DNA from: Sphingomonas cavernae
Lineage (GTDB): Bacteria > Pseudomonadota > Alphaproteobacteria > Sphingomonadales > Sphingomonadaceae
Assembly (NCBI RefSeq): GCF_003590775.1
Contig: NZ_QYUM01000002.1
Span: 620,001 to 684,000 of the forward strand
Length of the DNA: 64,000 bases
Reading direction: 5' to 3'
Below, piece after piece: positions 36,304 to 46,380 of the stretch; positions within the stretch are counted from its first letter, which is position 1, and the number at the start of each line of letters is the position of its first letter. Below the pieces are notes generated by a model. It worked only from the letters and a program-made list of their open reading frames with translations. It was not told the origin of the DNA and did not search any database. A program made the translations under genes and the position numbers.

Positions 36304-37017
36304 ATGAGCGAGAACTCAAGACGCTGCATATTAAGCGGTGACAAGGACGCGCGCGACGGCCTGATCCGGCTGGCGCTCGGCCCCGACGGCATGGTCGCGC
36401 CCGATGTGCGCGCACGTGCCCCGGGGCGCGGCGCGTGGATCGGGGTCGACCGCGCCGCGCTCGATGCCGCCAACGCCAAGGGCAAACTGAAAGGTGCGCT
36501 CGCGCGTGCCTTCAAATCGGGCGCGGTCGACGCGCCTGCAGATCTTGGCGCGCGAATCGAGGACGCATTGCGTCAGGATGCGCTCAACCGGCTGGGGTTG
36601 GAGGCGCGTTCGGGCAAGCTGCTCACGGGCTCGGAGAAGATTGAGGCCGCTGCGCGCAGCGGGCAGGTGCGGCTGCTGATGCACGCAAGCGACGCGGGCA
36701 CCGACGGCAACCGCAAGCTCGATCAGGCGTGGCGCGTTGGAAGCGGCCGCGAGGGCAGCGCGGAACGGGGCATGGTATTGCCGGCTTCGCGCACTATATT
36801 GTCCTTGGCATTGGGGCGCGAAAATGTGGTACACATCGCGCTTACCGACCGGGCCGCAGCGGAGCGGGTAGCGCAAGCGGTATCCCGCTGGCGCGAATTT
36901 ATCGGAAGTGAGGCCGAGGCCGAACCTTGCGCAAAAGATGCGCAGGGTCCATCGGCGCTTAATGCGCATGACGGCGACGGCATGGGTGAAGACAAAGGGT
37001 TTGAGATCAGTCGATGA
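36304..37017 (+). CDS. YlxR-type RNA-binding protein (DUF448) with C-terminal L7Ae-like region
   Basis: A 237-residue protein. The N-terminal DUF448/YlxR part (SRRCILSGDKDARDGLIRLA, APGRGAWIGVDRAALDAANA) resembles a small RNA-binding fold. The middle (about 110-190, LTGSEKIEAAARSGQVRLLM, LSLALGRENVVHIALTDRAA) is similar to L7Ae-type RNA-binding proteins. Alphaproteobacteria commonly carry this fused form between nusA and infB. The start at 36304 is supported by GGGAGGGG from the repeat; upstream codons are repeat sequence. It overlaps infB by ATGA. Confidence 0.9.
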   Translation: MSENSRRCILSGDKDARDGLIRLALGPDGMVAPDVRARAPGRGAWIGVDRAALDAANAKGKLKGALARAFKSGAVDAPADLGARIEDALRQDALNRLGLEARSGKLLTGSEKIEAAARSGQVRLLMHASDAGTDGNRKLDQAWRVGSGREGSAERGMVLPASRTILSLALGRENVVHIALTDRAAAERVAQAVSRWREFIGSEAEAEPCAKDAQGPSALNAHDGDGMGEDKGFEISR

Positions 37018-39596
37018 GTGACACGGACAACGAAAAGCCGAAACTGGGCATGCGCGCGCCGCTGGGCCTGAAGCGCACCGTGGAGACGGGCAAGGTGAAG
37101 CAGAGCTTCAGCCATGGCCGGTCGAACACCGTCGTGGTCGAGGTCAAGCGCCGTCGGATCCTGGGCAAGCCCGGTGAGGCGGAGCCGCATGTGGAGGAAA
37201 CGCAGGCTGCACCAGCCCCCGCGCCCGCCGCCGCCGCGCCCGCCCCTGCCCCCGCGGCCAAGGCGCCGCCGGCACCGGCACGCCCGGCGGAGACGAGCCT
37301 GTTGTCGCGTCAGGAGCTTCAGGCGAAGCTGCTCCGCGAGGCCGAGGAAGCGCGCATGTCCGCGCTCGAAGAGGCACGCCGTCGCGAGGAACGTCAGCGC
37401 CACGAGGCGACCGAGGACGAGAAGCGCCGCGCCGAGGAGAATCGCAAGGCTGAGGAAGAGGCCACGCGCAATGCCGAGGAAGAAGCCCGGCGCGCAGCGG
37501 AGGCCCCTGCCGCACCCGAGCCGACGCCCGTCGCCGAAGAGACCGCGCCGCAACAACCGCAGTCGCAGCAGCAACCCACGGTCAAGACCGACGACCGCCA
37601 CCCCGCGCCGCGCAAATTTACGCCCGTCGTGGCGCCCAAGCGCCCCGAGCCGCCTGCGCGCCCCGCGCGTCCGGCCAAGGGCGTCGACGATCGCCGCCAG
37701 TCGGGCAAGCTCACCGTCAACCGTGCGCTCAATGACGGCGACGGCGGCGCGCGCGCGCGTTCGCTCGCCGCGCTCAAGCGCGCGCGCGAGAAGGAAAAGC
37801 GTGCGCATATGGGCGGCTATAGCCAGCCCCAGGTCAAGCAGGTCCGTGACGTCGTCGTCCCCGAGGCGATCACCGTCCAGGAACTTGCCAACCGCATGGC
37901 CGAACGCGGCGCCGACCTGGTGAAATCGTTGTTCAAGATGGGCATGATGGTGACCGTCAACCAGACGATCGACCAGGACACCGCCGAGCTGCTGGTCGAG
38001 GAATTCGGCCACAACATCACGCGCGTCTCCGAATCGGACGTCGAGATCGACATCGGGGCCGATGTCGACGCCGAGGAAACGCTGAAGACGCGTCCGCCGG
38101 TGGTGACGATCATGGGCCATGTCGATCACGGCAAGACCTCGCTGCTCGACGCGCTGCGCGGCACCGATGTCGTCGCGGGCGAGGCTGGCGGGATCACCCA
38201 GCACATCGGCGCCTATCAGGTGACGGTGAAGTCGGGCGACAAGATCACCTTCCTCGACACGCCGGGCCACGAGGCCTTTACCGAGATGCGCCAGCGCGGC
38301 GCCAACATCACCGATATCGTGATCCTCGTGGTCGCGGCCGATGATGGTCTGAAGCCGCAGACGATCGAGGCGATCAACCACACCCGCGCGGCAGGCGTGC
38401 CGATGATCGTGGCGATCAACAAGATCGACAAGGACGGCGCCAATCCGCAGAAGGTGCGCGAGCGCCTGCTCGAGCACGAGATCGTGGTCGAGGACATGGG
38501 GGGCGACGTCCAGGACGTCGAAGTCTCGGCGCTCAAGAAGACCGGGCTCGACGAACTGATCGAGAAGATCCTGCTTCAGGCCGAACTGCTCGAACTCAAG
38601 GCCAATCCCGACCGCGCCGCCGAAGGCACGGTGATCGAGGCCAAGCTCGACAAGGGCCGCGGTCCTGTGGCGACGATCCTCGTGCGCCGCGGCACGTTGC
38701 GCGTGGGCGACATCTATGTCGTCGGCGCGGAGAGCGGCAAGGTCCGCGCGATGGTCAACGACAAGGGCCAGCAGATCAAGGAGGCCGGCCCGTCAATGCC
38801 CGTCGAGGTGCTGGGCCTGTCGGGCGTGCCGGGCGCGGGCGATCCGCTCTCGGTGGTCGAGAGCGAGGCGCGGGCGCGCGAGGTCGCGGCCTATCGTCAG
38901 GAACTCGCGACGCGCAAGCGCACCACCACCGCGCCTGCCAATCTCGAGACGATGTTCTCGGCGCTCAAGGAAAAGCAGGCGATCGAATATCCGCTGGTGG
39001 TCAAGGCCGATACGCAGGGTTCGGTCGAGGCGATCGTTGGCGCGATCAACAAGATCTCGACCGAAGACATCCGCGCGCGCGTGCTCCATGCGGGCGTGGG
39101 CGGCATCACCGAGTCGGACGTGATCCTGGCCGCTGCGTCGGGTGCGCCGATCATCGGCTTCAACGTCCGCCCCAACGCCAAGGCGCGCGAGATCGCCACA
39201 AGGGACCGGGTCGCGTTCAAATATTATGACGTGATCTATCACCTGACCGACGAGATCCGTGCGGGCATGGCGGGCGAACTGGGTCCTGAAGCGATCGAAC
39301 ACGTCGTCGGCCGCGCCGAAATCCGTGAGGTCTTCTCGGCGGGCAAGCATGGCAAGGCGGCGGGTCTGCTCGTCACCGAAGGCGTCATCCGCAAGGCGCT
39401 CAAGGCGCGCATCACGCGCGAGGACGTCATCATCTACCAGGGCGAGATCGCTTCGCTCAGGCGCTTCAAGGACGATGTGGCCGAAGTGCGCGCGGGTCTG
39501 GAATGCGGCGTGACGTTCACGCAGAACTTCACCGACATCAAGCCCGGCGACTATCTCGAAACCTTCGAGGTCGAGCTGCGCGAACGGACGCTCTAA
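37014..39596 (+). CDS. infB: Translation initiation factor IF-2
   Basis: IF-2 is the GTPase that places initiator tRNA on the 30S subunit. The 860-residue protein has an N-terminal IF2-associated segment, a long Ala/Pro/Glu/Arg-rich disordered region at about 55-260, and then the conserved core: G1 GHVDHGKTS near residue 368, [20 protein letters not shown] near 415, [10 protein letters not shown] near 468, followed by domains II to IV. It ends EVELRERTL. Overlap with ylxR indicates coupled translation. Confidence 0.97.
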   Translation: MSDTDNEKPKLGMRAPLGLKRTVETGKVKQSFSHGRSNTVVVEVKRRRILGKPGEAEPHVEETQAAPAPAPAAAAPAPAPAAKAPPAPARPAETSLLSRQELQAKLLREAEEARMSALEEARRREERQRHEATEDEKRRAEENRKAEEEATRNAEEEARRAAEAPAAPEPTPVAEETAPQQPQSQQQPTVKTDDRHPAPRKFTPVVAPKRPEPPARPARPAKGVDDRRQSGKLTVNRALNDGDGGARARSLAALKRAREKEKRAHMGGYSQPQVKQVRDVVVPEAITVQELANRMAERGADLVKSLFKMGMMVTVNQTIDQDTAELLVEEFGHNITRVSESDVEIDIGADVDAEETLKTRPPVVTIMGHVDHGKTSLLDALRGTDVVAGEAGGITQHIGAYQVTVKSGDKITFLDTPGHEAFTEMRQRGANITDIVILVVAADDGLKPQTIEAINHTRAAGVPMIVAINKIDKDGANPQKVRERLLEHEIVVEDMGGDVQDVEVSALKKTGLDELIEKILLQAELLELKANPDRAAEGTVIEAKLDKGRGPVATILVRRGTLRVGDIYVVGAESGKVRAMVNDKGQQIKEAGPSMPVEVLGLSGVPGAGDPLSVVESEARAREVAAYRQELATRKRTTTAPANLETMFSALKEKQAIEYPLVVKADTQGSVEAIVGAINKISTEDIRARVLHAGVGGITESDVILAAASGAPIIGFNVRPNAKAREIATRDRVAFKYYDVIYHLTDEIRAGMAGELGPEAIEHVVGRAEIREVFSAGKHGKAAGLLVTEGVIRKALKARITREDVIIYQGEIASLRRFKDDVAEVRAGLECGVTFTQNFTDIKPGDYLETFEVELRERTL

Positions 39597-39603
39597 TCAA
39601 TAG

Positions 39604-39629
39604 CCCTCTCCCGCGAAGGCGGGAGAGGG
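39604..39629. repeat. Single palindrome of the element A/B type
   Basis: CCCTCTCCCGCGAAGGCGGG through AGAGGG, identical to the right-end palindrome of element A, standing alone between infB and rbfA without a G-rich tail or nuclease gene. Confidence 0.75.
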
Positions 39630-39645
39630 TGATCAGGTCGAAATC

Positions 39646-40044
39646 ATGCGTCAAACCGAAACCCCCGAAACCCGCTCCGTTCGCTTGCTGCGCGTGGGCG
39701 AGCAGGTGCGCCATGTGCTGTCCGAGATCCTGATGCGCGGCGATGTGCATGACGCGACGCTTGCGAGCCATCCGGTGTCGATCACCGAGGTGCGCATGTC
39801 CCCCGATCTTCGCCACGCGACGGTCTTCGTGAAGCCGCTGCTCGGCAAGGACGAGGAAGCCGTCATCAAGGCGCTACGCACCAACACCGCCTATCTCCAG
39901 CGCGAGGTCGCGCACCGCGTGAAGATGAAATACGCGGCGAAGCTCAAATTCCTGGCCGATGAGAGCTTCGACGAGGGCACCCATATCGACACGCTGCTGC
40001 GCGACCCCAAGGTTGCACGCGACCTCGACAGGGATGACGCGTGA
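39646..40044 (+). CDS. rbfA: Ribosome-binding factor A
   Basis: RbfA is a 30S maturation factor with a KH-like fold that binds near helix 1 of 16S rRNA. The 132-residue protein has [59 protein letters not shown] and [14 protein letters not shown]. The start [11 protein letters not shown] fits the family. It follows infB by 49 bases containing one palindrome. Confidence 0.95.
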   Translation: MRQTETPETRSVRLLRVGEQVRHVLSEILMRGDVHDATLASHPVSITEVRMSPDLRHATVFVKPLLGKDEEAVIKALRTNTAYLQREVAHRVKMKYAAKLKFLADESFDEGTHIDTLLRDPKVARDLDRDDA

Positions 40045-40082
40045 CGGCTTGCGCAGCGCGTCCGCCCGTCCAATAGGCGGCC

Positions 40083-40658
40083 ATGGCCAAGCTCTATTTT
40101 TACTATTCGTCGATGAACGCGGGCAAGTCGACGACGCTGCTCCAGTCGAGCTTCAACTATCAGGAGCGCGGCATGGAGACGATGCTCTTCACCGCCGCGA
40201 TCGACGATCGCTATGCGCCGGGCATGATCACCTCGCGCATCGGGCTCGAGGCGGAGGCGACGATGTTCGACGCTGAAACCGACATTCGTGCGCTGGTCGA
40301 AACCGGACATGCCGCGCGGCGCCTCAACTGCATCCTTGTCGACGAGGCGCAGTTCCTGACGCACGCGCAAGTGTGGCAACTCGCGGGCATATGCGATGAT
40401 CTTGGCATTCCCGTGCTCGCTTATGGGCTCAGAACCGATTTTCAGGCCAATCTGTTCGAGGGCAGCGCGCATTTGCTCGCGATTGCCGACGTGCTCGTCG
40501 AGCTGAAGACTATCTGCGAATGCGGCGCCAAGGCGACGATGAACCTGCGCGTCGATGCTGACGGCGGAGCGATCCAGCAGGGCGCGCAGACCGAGATTGG
40601 CGGCAATGACCGTTATGTTGCGCTCTGTCGCCGCCACTATGTCGAGCGGACGCGCTGA
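40083..40658 (+). CDS. tdk: Thymidine kinase (type II)
   Basis: Tdk phosphorylates thymidine in pyrimidine salvage. The 191-residue protein has the P-loop [12 protein letters not shown] at residues 9-20, the catalytic glutamate Glu88 in [10 protein letters not shown], the loop [15 protein letters not shown], and zinc-lasso residues in [13 protein letters not shown] and near the end (LCRRHYVE). Its place between rbfA and truB is common in sphingomonads. The start is fixed by the conserved N-terminus. Confidence 0.95.
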   Translation: MAKLYFYYSSMNAGKSTTLLQSSFNYQERGMETMLFTAAIDDRYAPGMITSRIGLEAEATMFDAETDIRALVETGHAARRLNCILVDEAQFLTHAQVWQLAGICDDLGIPVLAYGLRTDFQANLFEGSAHLLAIADVLVELKTICECGAKATMNLRVDADGGAIQQGAQTEIGGNDRYVALCRRHYVERTR

Positions 40659-40700
40659 CGCTCAGCCGGCGTTCAGCATCGGCGTGCAATTCCCGCGCGC

Positions 40701-40895
40701 ATGAACGCCAGGCTTCCTGCCCGCCACAAGCGCGGACTCTTCGTCCGCAGCGTCAGCGGCAACTGGTACTGCACCGTCACGGCGGGGCCAAGCGACCGGC
40801 TGCGCGCGACGATCGCGCTCGGCTTCGAGACGCCGCGGCTCGACAAGCTCGACGAACAAGGCGCGATCATTGCCCGGGGGACGTGGCGTCGTTAG
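40701..40895 (+). CDS. Small hypothetical ORF between tdk and truB
   Basis: A possible 64-residue protein (MNARLPARHKRGLFVRSVSG, ending GAIIARGTWRR). Composition looks protein-like and the frame fills the space between tdk and the following repeat, but no ribosome site is visible and I recognise no family. Its stop codon TAG is part of the repeat that follows. It may be a real small protein or chance. Confidence 0.3.
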   Translation: MNARLPARHKRGLFVRSVSGNWYCTVTAGPSDRLRATIALGFETPRLDKLDEQGAIIARGTWRR

Positions 40896-41009
40896 AGCCT
40901 TTCCCGGCAAGGCGGAATCGCCTTGCCGGACAAGAAAGGCTCTCGGCTCAATATCTTGATCACTTCCCGACCGAAAAACCGGTTCCCACTCTTTCGGGAA
41001 GTGCTCTAG
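40893..41009. repeat. Composite palindromic repeat upstream of truB
   Basis: Two hairpins. The first, 40893-40942, has outer arms AGAGCCTTTC/GAAAGGCTCT and inner arms CCGGCAAGGCG/CGCCTTGCCGG. The second, 40943-41009, is the CACTTCCCGACCGAAAAACC and GGTTCCCACTCTTTCGGGAAG unit ending GTGCTCTAG; a near-identical copy is at 59535-59597. The end CTAG supplies part of the truB ribosome site (AGGAG). Confidence 0.75.
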
Positions 41010-41018
41010 GAGCGGCGC

Positions 41019-41981
41019 ATGCACGGCTGGATCATTCTCGACAAACCTCTGGGGCTCGGCTCGACACAGGCGGTGTCCGCCGTGAAACGCGCGTTGCGGC
41101 AGGGCGGCTATCCCAAGGTGAAGATCGGCCATGGCGGGACGCTCGATCCGCTGGCATCGGGTGTGCTGCCCGTGGCGCTGGGCGAAGCAACGAAGCTCGC
41201 CGGGCGGATGCTCGACAGCGACAAGATCTACGAGTTCACGATCGGCTTCGGTGTCCAGACCGATACGCTCGACGCCGAGGGGCAGGCGATCGCGACCAGC
41301 GACGTGCGGCCTGTTCTTTCGGCGGTGAAAGCGGTTCTGCCGCGCTTCACTGGTCCGATCGTTCAAATGCCTCCCGCCTTTTCCGCGCTCAAGGTCGACG
41401 GCAAGCGCGCCTATGACCTGGCGCGTGCGGGTGAGGACGTTGTGCTCAAAGCGCGCGACGTGACCATCCACGCGCTCTCTCTGTGTCATGCCCGCGAAAG
41501 CGGGAATCCAGAGGATGCCAGTGCGATTCCCGAAGCTCGTCTGGATTCCCGCTTTCGCGGGAATGACAACGAAGGGTTGGAAGAGATCACACTTAGCGCA
41601 CATGTATCGAAGGGCACCTATATCCGCAGCCTCGCGCGCGACATCGCGATTGCGCTCGGCACGGTGGGGCATGTGACGATGCTCAGGCGCACAAAGGCTG
41701 GCCCTTTCACACTGGATCAGGCAATTTCGCTGGACAAGCTGGCGGAATTCTCTATGCACCGCGCGCTTGAGGACATAACCTTGCCGCTGACGGCGGGGCT
41801 GGACGACATCCCGGCTCTATCCGTCACCCCCGATCAGGCAAGGCTGCTCCGCCAGGGGCAGGTCTTGATCGGGATCGCTGCTCATCAGGGCCTTCACCTC
41901 GCCACCGAAGCGGAAACGCCGGTAGCGCTTGTGGAGGTTTCCGGCCCGGAAATGCGGGTGGTGCGCGGTTTCAACCTGTAG
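41019..41981 (+). CDS. truB: tRNA pseudouridine-55 synthase TruB, with in-frame repeat insertion
   Basis: TruB makes the universal pseudouridine-55 in the T-loop of tRNAs. The 320-residue protein has WIILDKPLGLGSTQAVSAVK, the catalytic Asp43 in GHGGTLDPLASGVLP, YEFTIGFGVQTDTLDAEGQA, MPPAFSALKVDGKRAYDLAR and SAHVSKGTYIRSLARDIAI. Residues 157-183 (HARESGNPEDASAIPEAR and LDSRFRGND) are encoded by an 81-bp palindromic repeat pair inserted without breaking the frame. This lies in a loop between two strands, away from the catalytic Asp in sequence. All other family motifs are intact, so the enzyme is probably active. AGGAG six bases before ATG. Confidence 0.95.
   Translation: MHGWIILDKPLGLGSTQAVSAVKRALRQGGYPKVKIGHGGTLDPLASGVLPVALGEATKLAGRMLDSDKIYEFTIGFGVQTDTLDAEGQAIATSDVRPVLSAVKAVLPRFTGPIVQMPPAFSALKVDGKRAYDLARAGEDVVLKARDVTIHALSLCHARESGNPEDASAIPEARLDSRFRGNDNEGLEEITLSAHVSKGTYIRSLARDIAIALGTVGHVTMLRRTKAGPFTLDQAISLDKLAEFSMHRALEDITLPLTAGLDDIPALSVTPDQARLLRQGQVLIGIAAHQGLHLATEAETPVALVEVSGPEMRVVRGFNL
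41487..41567. repeat. Palindromic repeat pair inserted within truB
   Basis: CCCGCGAAAGCGGGAATCCA on the left and TGGATTCCCGCTTTCGCGGG on the right, inverted and 29 bases apart, the same family as 24932-25013. Its 81-bp length is a multiple of three and it carries no stop in the truB frame. Confidence 0.85.
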
Positions 41982-42005
41982 CGATGTCGAAGGAAAAAGA
42001 TTTTT

Positions 42006-42275
42006 ATGACGATTACTGCAGAGCGCAAGGACGCGCTGATCAAGGAACATGCTCGCGCCGAGGGTGACACGGGCAGCCCCGAAGTCCAGATCGCGGTTCT
42101 GACCGAGCGCATCGTCAACCTGACCGAGCACTTCAAGGGCCACCACAAGGACAACCATTCGCGTCGCGGCCTGCTGATGATGGTGAACAAGCGCCGCAGC
42201 CTTCTCGACTATCTGAAGAAGAAGGACAACGCGCGGTACACCGATCTGATCGCGAAGCTCGGCCTTCGCAAGTGA
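42006..42275 (+). CDS. rpsO: 30S ribosomal protein S15
   Basis: uS15 binds the central domain of 16S rRNA early in assembly. The 89-residue protein is full length: [60 protein letters not shown] and [26 protein letters not shown] lies 14 bases and AAAAAGA just before the ATG. It follows truB by 24 bases and precedes pnp, the common rpsO-pnp order in which pnp mRNA is autoregulated. Confidence 0.98.
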   Translation: MTITAERKDALIKEHARAEGDTGSPEVQIAVLTERIVNLTEHFKGHHKDNHSRRGLLMMVNKRRSLLDYLKKKDNARYTDLIAKLGLRK

Positions 42276-42278
42276 CGA

Positions 42279-42303
42279 AAGGGCGCCCGATGGGCGCCCT
42301 TTT
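42279..42303 (+). terminator. Terminator/attenuator after rpsO
   Basis: GGGCGCCC-GAT-GGGCGCCC stem followed by TTTT, 3 bases after the rpsO stop. It is likely a partial terminator or processing site before pnp. Confidence 0.8.
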
Positions 42304-42304
42304 G

Positions 42305-42382
42305 GCATTCCGGCAAAAGCCGGAATCCAGCAAATATCCGCGCGACAGCGCGGAATGGACTCCGGCTTTCGCCGGAGTACGA
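42305..42382. repeat. Inverted palindromic repeat pair between rpsO and pnp
   Basis: CATTCCGGCAAAAGCCGGAA on the left and CTCCGGCTTTCGCCGGAG on the right, each palindromic, with CCGCGCGACAGCGCGG between. The remaining leader to 42501 has two further small hairpins (GTGAGGCAATAAGGCCTTCAC; GTCGCATAGGGCGAC), which could be RNase III/PNPase targets for pnp autoregulation (inference). Confidence 0.7.
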
Positions 42383-42501
42383 AGCGGGTGAGGCAATAAG
42401 GCCTTCACCCGATGGGGCACGGAAAGCCCCGCACCGCACGGGCCGGCTTAGCCCGCACACAGGCCCCCGTCGCATAGGGCGACGGGAGTGAAGGAAAACA
42501 A

Positions 42502-44838
42502 ATGTTCAACACGAAGACAGTCGAAATCGAGTGGGGCGGACAAACCCTCAAGCTCGAAACGGGCCGCGTTGCCCGCCAGGCCGATGGCGCGGTGCTCGCG
42601 ACGTTGGGTGAAACCGTCGTGCTCTGCGCCGTCACGGCCGCACGCAGTGTGAAGGAAGGGCAGGATTTCTTCCCGCTCACCGTCCACTATCAGGAAAAAT
42701 ATTCGTCCGCCGGGCGCATCCCGGGCGGTTTCTTCAAGCGCGAGCGCGGCGCGACCGAGAAGGAGACGCTCGTCTCCCGCCTCATCGATCGTCCGATCCG
42801 CCCGCTGTTTCCCGAGGGGTTCTACAACGAGATCAACGTCATCGCTCAGGTTCTGAGCTATGACGGCGAGAACGAGCCCGACATCCTCGCGATGGTCGCG
42901 GCCTCGGCGGCGCTGACGCTTTCGGGCGTGCCCTTCATGGGCCCAATCGCCGCCGCGCGCGTCGGCTATGTCGACGGCGAGTACATCCTGAACCCGACCG
43001 ATGAGCAGGTTGCCGCGGGCGACCTCGACCTCGTCGTTGCAGGCACGCACGACGCGGTGATGATGGTCGAATCGGAAGCCAAGGAGCTTTCCGAGGACGT
43101 CATGCTCGGCGCGGTCATGTTCGCGCATCGCGGCATCCAGTCGGTGATCGGCGCGATCATCAAGCTCGCCGAGCAGGCCGCCAAGGAGCCCTGGCCGATG
43201 GCCGCGCAAGCCGACCTCTCGGCCGCGAAGACCAAGCTCAAGAAGTTGATCGGCAAGGACATCGAGGCAGCCTACAAGCTGACCGACAAGTCCGCACGCT
43301 CGAGCGCACTGAACGACGCGCGCGCCAAGGCGAAGGAAGCGTTCTCCGACGCGACCCCGCAGGATCAGATGGCCGCATCGAAGCTCGTCAAGAAGCTCGA
43401 GGCCGAGATCGTCCGCACCGCGATCCTCAAGAACGGCCAGCGCATCGACGGCCGTACGACCACGCAGATCCGCCCGATCGACGCGATGGTGGGCTTCCTG
43501 CCCCGCACGCACGGTTCGGCGCTGTTCACGCGCGGCGAGACGCAGTCGATCTGCACGACCACGCTGGGCACCAAGGACGCCGAGCAGATGATCGACGGCC
43601 TGAACGGCCTGCGCTACGAGCATTTCATGCTGCACTATAACTTCCCGCCCTATTCGGTCGGCGAAGTCGGCCGCTTCGGCGCGCCGGGCCGTCGCGAAGT
43701 CGGCCATGGCAAGCTGGCATGGCGTGCGCTGCACCCCGTGCTGCCCACCAAGGACGAGTTCCCCTACACGATCCGCGTGCTTTCGGACATCACCGAGTCC
43801 AACGGCTCGTCGTCGATGGCGACGGTCTGCGGCGGCTCGCTGTCGATGATGGACGCGGGCGTGCCGCTGAAGCGCCCCGTCTCGGGCATTGCCATGGGCC
43901 TGATCCTCGAAGGCAAGGATTTCGCGGTGATCAGCGACATCCTCGGCGACGAGGATCACCTTGGCGACATGGACTTCAAGGTTGCGGGCACGTCCGAAGG
44001 CATCACCACGATGCAGATGGACATCAAGATCGCCGGCATCACCGAAGAGATCATGAAGCAGGCGCTGAAGCAGGCCGCAGAAGGCCGTGCGCATATTCTC
44101 GGCGAAATGGCCAAGGCGCTCGACCACACGCGTGAAGAGCTGTCGGCACACGCACCGCGCATCGAGACGCTGCAGATCGACAAGTCGAAGATCCGCGAAG
44201 TCATCGGCACGGGCGGCAAGGTGATCCGCGAGATCGTCGCGGAGACCGGCGCCAAGGTCGACATCGACGACGAGGGCCTGATCAAGATCAGCTCTTCGGA
44301 CCTCAGCCAGATCGAGGCCGCCAAGAAGTGGATCCTCGGCATCGTCGAGGAAGCCGAAGTCGGCAAGATCTACAACGGCAAGGTCGTGAACCTCGTCGAT
44401 TTCGGCGCCTTCGTGAACTTCATGGGCGGCAAGGACGGCCTCGTCCACGTCTCGGAGATCAAGAACGAGCGCGTCGAGAAGGTCGCCGACGTCCTGAGCG
44501 AAGGCCAGGAAGTCAAGGTCAAGGTCCTCGAAATCGATCCGCGCGGCAAGGTTCGCCTGTCGATGCGCGTCGTCGACCAGGAAACCGGCGAGGAACTCGA
44601 AGACACGCGCCCGCCCCGCGAGGAGCGTCCCCGTGGCGACCGCGGTGATCGCGGTCCCCGTCGTGACGGCGAAGGCCGTGGCGATCGGGGTCCCCGCCGT
44701 GACGGTGGCCGGGATCGCGGCCCGCGTCGCGACGGCGGCGGTGACCGCGGTCCGCGCCGCGAGCGCAGCGAAGGCGGCAAGGATGAAGGCCCCGAGCCCG
44801 AATTCGCGCCCGCGTTCCTGAAGCGCGACGACGACTGA
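42502..44838 (+). CDS. pnp: Polyribonucleotide nucleotidyltransferase (PNPase)
   Basis: PNPase degrades RNA 3' to 5' using phosphate as part of the degradosome. The 778-residue protein has two RNase PH domains ([94 protein letters not shown]), a KH domain ([20 protein letters not shown]) at about 560-620 and an S1 domain ([20 protein letters not shown]) at about 625-695. The C-terminus is an RG-rich tail with repeats of the type [10 protein letters not shown], probably an RNA- or partner-binding tail. Confidence 0.98.
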   Translation: MFNTKTVEIEWGGQTLKLETGRVARQADGAVLATLGETVVLCAVTAARSVKEGQDFFPLTVHYQEKYSSAGRIPGGFFKRERGATEKETLVSRLIDRPIRPLFPEGFYNEINVIAQVLSYDGENEPDILAMVAASAALTLSGVPFMGPIAAARVGYVDGEYILNPTDEQVAAGDLDLVVAGTHDAVMMVESEAKELSEDVMLGAVMFAHRGIQSVIGAIIKLAEQAAKEPWPMAAQADLSAAKTKLKKLIGKDIEAAYKLTDKSARSSALNDARAKAKEAFSDATPQDQMAASKLVKKLEAEIVRTAILKNGQRIDGRTTTQIRPIDAMVGFLPRTHGSALFTRGETQSICTTTLGTKDAEQMIDGLNGLRYEHFMLHYNFPPYSVGEVGRFGAPGRREVGHGKLAWRALHPVLPTKDEFPYTIRVLSDITESNGSSSMATVCGGSLSMMDAGVPLKRPVSGIAMGLILEGKDFAVISDILGDEDHLGDMDFKVAGTSEGITTMQMDIKIAGITEEIMKQALKQAAEGRAHILGEMAKALDHTREELSAHAPRIETLQIDKSKIREVIGTGGKVIREIVAETGAKVDIDDEGLIKISSSDLSQIEAAKKWILGIVEEAEVGKIYNGKVVNLVDFGAFVNFMGGKDGLVHVSEIKNERVEKVADVLSEGQEVKVKVLEIDPRGKVRLSMRVVDQETGEELEDTRPPREERPRGDRGDRGPRRDGEGRGDRGPRRDGGRDRGPRRDGGGDRGPRRERSEGGKDEGPEPEFAPAFLKRDDD

Positions 44839-44882
44839 GGAGGAGGGGCCCAGGCCCCTTCCCTTTCAGATTGATCCTAACG

Positions 44883-44913
44883 AAAAGCCCCGCGAGCGAT
44901 CGCGGGGCTTTTT
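44883..44913. terminator. Bidirectional terminator between pnp and the AraC-type gene
   Basis: AAAAGCCCCGCGA-GCGA-TCGCGGGGCTTTT, a 13-bp perfect stem with A-run and T-run, serving pnp and possibly the convergent gene. Confidence 0.9.
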
Positions 44914-44962
44914 GTGTTTTACGGGCCGAATTTGAGCCTGAATTTCCGTCGCGCGAAACCGG

Positions 44963-45670
44963 CTATTCGCTCCCCCGATCGTCGAGCCCCGCGATCGCCG
45001 TGCTGGGCGACAGCCCGAACATGCTGCCGAACGCGCGCGACAGATGTGCGGTATCGGCGAAACCGGCATCTATCGCCGCCGTCCGCACCAGCGCGTGCCC
45101 GGCCATTTGCAGCGCAGCATGCTGCAGACCCGACCACAGCTTGAACCGGCGAAATGTCAGCCCCGTCGCCGCCTTGAAGCAGCGCAGCGCGCGCGTCCGC
45201 TCCATGTCGAGATATCGCGCCAGCTCGTCCTGTGTCATGCGCCGCATGGGATCCGCCTGCGTCGCCCGCACGATGTCCGCGATCTTCACTGGAAGCGGAC
45301 TGGTCGCGAATGCCAGCCTTGCCCGTAATTCCTCGATCGCGCCTCGATCGCCGCCAACTGACCGGCGCGCCAGTTGTTCGAGGATGCCCTTGAGCGCCAC
45401 CGCCAGCGGGGCTTCGAAGGGAAAGGTCAGTCCGTTGAGGTAGACGACGTCAGCGCCGTGCTCCGCGAGCGTGACGCTGTGCACGACCCCAGGCCGGACG
45501 AGCAATACATCGCCCGTAACGCGCGCCCCGTCATATTCGACGATAATCGGACCCGTCCGCCCCACCAGCACCGCCATGACGACGTTTGGATGCGCCGCGA
45601 GGCGCGTGACCCCGATGGGTAGTATCGTGCTGGTGAAAGGCGACACCGGGTCCGGCATGGCCTCTATCAT
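44963..45670 (-). CDS. AraC-family transcriptional regulator
   Basis: About 235 residues. The N-terminal part is cupin-like (VRPGVVHSVTLAEHGADVVY), a probable ligand-sensing domain. The C-terminal 100 residues are the AraC double helix-turn-helix (MTQDELARYLDMERTRALRC, FKAATGLTFRRFKLWSGLQH, IDAGFADTAHLSRAFGSMFG). The start is uncertain; ATG 45670 (MIEAMPDPV) or 45658 are likely, and the frame extends further upstream to 45766 without a better signal. It lies about 100 bases downstream of the SnoaL-like gene on the same strand. Confidence 0.85.
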   Translation of the reverse strand: MIEAMPDPVSPFTSTILPIGVTRLAAHPNVVMAVLVGRTGPIIVEYDGARVTGDVLLVRPGVVHSVTLAEHGADVVYLNGLTFPFEAPLAVALKGILEQLARRSVGGDRGAIEELRARLAFATSPLPVKIADIVRATQADPMRRMTQDELARYLDMERTRALRCFKAATGLTFRRFKLWSGLQHAALQMAGHALVRTAAIDAGFADTAHLSRAFGSMFGLSPSTAIAGLDDRGSE

Positions 45671-45770
45671 CGGCAACCCGACCGCCTGGCGCAAGTCGGC
45701 GGCAACAATTGCGCCACATAGGGCCGGCGGATTGTTCCGCGCCCCATGGTGGCACGCGCCGGGCAACCCG

Positions 45771-46193
45771 CTAGCGCCGGATCCCGGCCCGGGCGAACGC
45801 CGCCTGCGCTTCGGCGCCGTTCATGTAGACATCCTTGCGCGTAACCTCACCACGAGCGTTGACCGTCACGACATCGAGCATCTCAACCCTGGCCGTGAAC
45901 GGCGCTCCGCCCGGTTCCTCGAGTGCAAGCACCATCGTCCATTCGATTACCCAGTGGTCATCGCAATAGAGTGTGCGGACGACCTCGTGCGTGAAATCGA
46001 AGCGCGCGAACATATCGATGCAATGCTGCCGCAGCGCATCACGCCCACGGACCGCATCGGATCCGTCATGAAGATGGAAGACCGTGTCCTCCGAATGGAG
46101 CGAAGCGATCAGCTCCGGGTCCCTGGTTTCCCAGCCGACATGATAGCGCGCGAAGAGATCCGGAAGCGGCAGTGCGAGTTCTGCGGTTGTCAT
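45771..46193 (-). CDS. SnoaL/NTF2-like domain protein
   Basis: A 140-residue single-domain protein of the NTF2-like superfamily (LFARYHVGWETRDPELIASL, HSEDTVFHLHDGSDAVRGRD, ALRQHCIDMFARFDFTHEVV, HWVIEWTMVLALEEPGG). The cone-shaped fold binds small hydrophobic ligands or acts as an isomerase/cyclase; substrate unknown. It is adjacent to and upstream of the AraC-type regulator and may be coregulated by it. Confidence 0.85.
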   Translation of the reverse strand: MTTAELALPLPDLFARYHVGWETRDPELIASLHSEDTVFHLHDGSDAVRGRDALRQHCIDMFARFDFTHEVVRTLYCDDHWVIEWTMVLALEEPGGAPFTARVEMLDVVTVNARGEVTRKDVYMNGAEAQAAFARAGIRR

Positions 46194-46380
46194 GGCTTTC
46201 TCCGTTGGGATCAGGAGAAAACTAGCGCTTGTCCGGGTTTTCGCGTTGAATAAACGTGCGCCTGTTGCGATGCTTTTTTATCGCGTCGTCGGGAAAGCCG
46301 ACCTCAGGGCGCGGGCGATCAAGCGCGCAGAGGAGCCTCACGCCGCGGACAAGGCGCTACGACTGAGGCCTCTGCTGCAA

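Noticed and set aside
40662-41759. 365-codon frame antisense to truB and the small ORF
   Set aside because: It is a shadow of truB that includes the repeat on the reverse strand.
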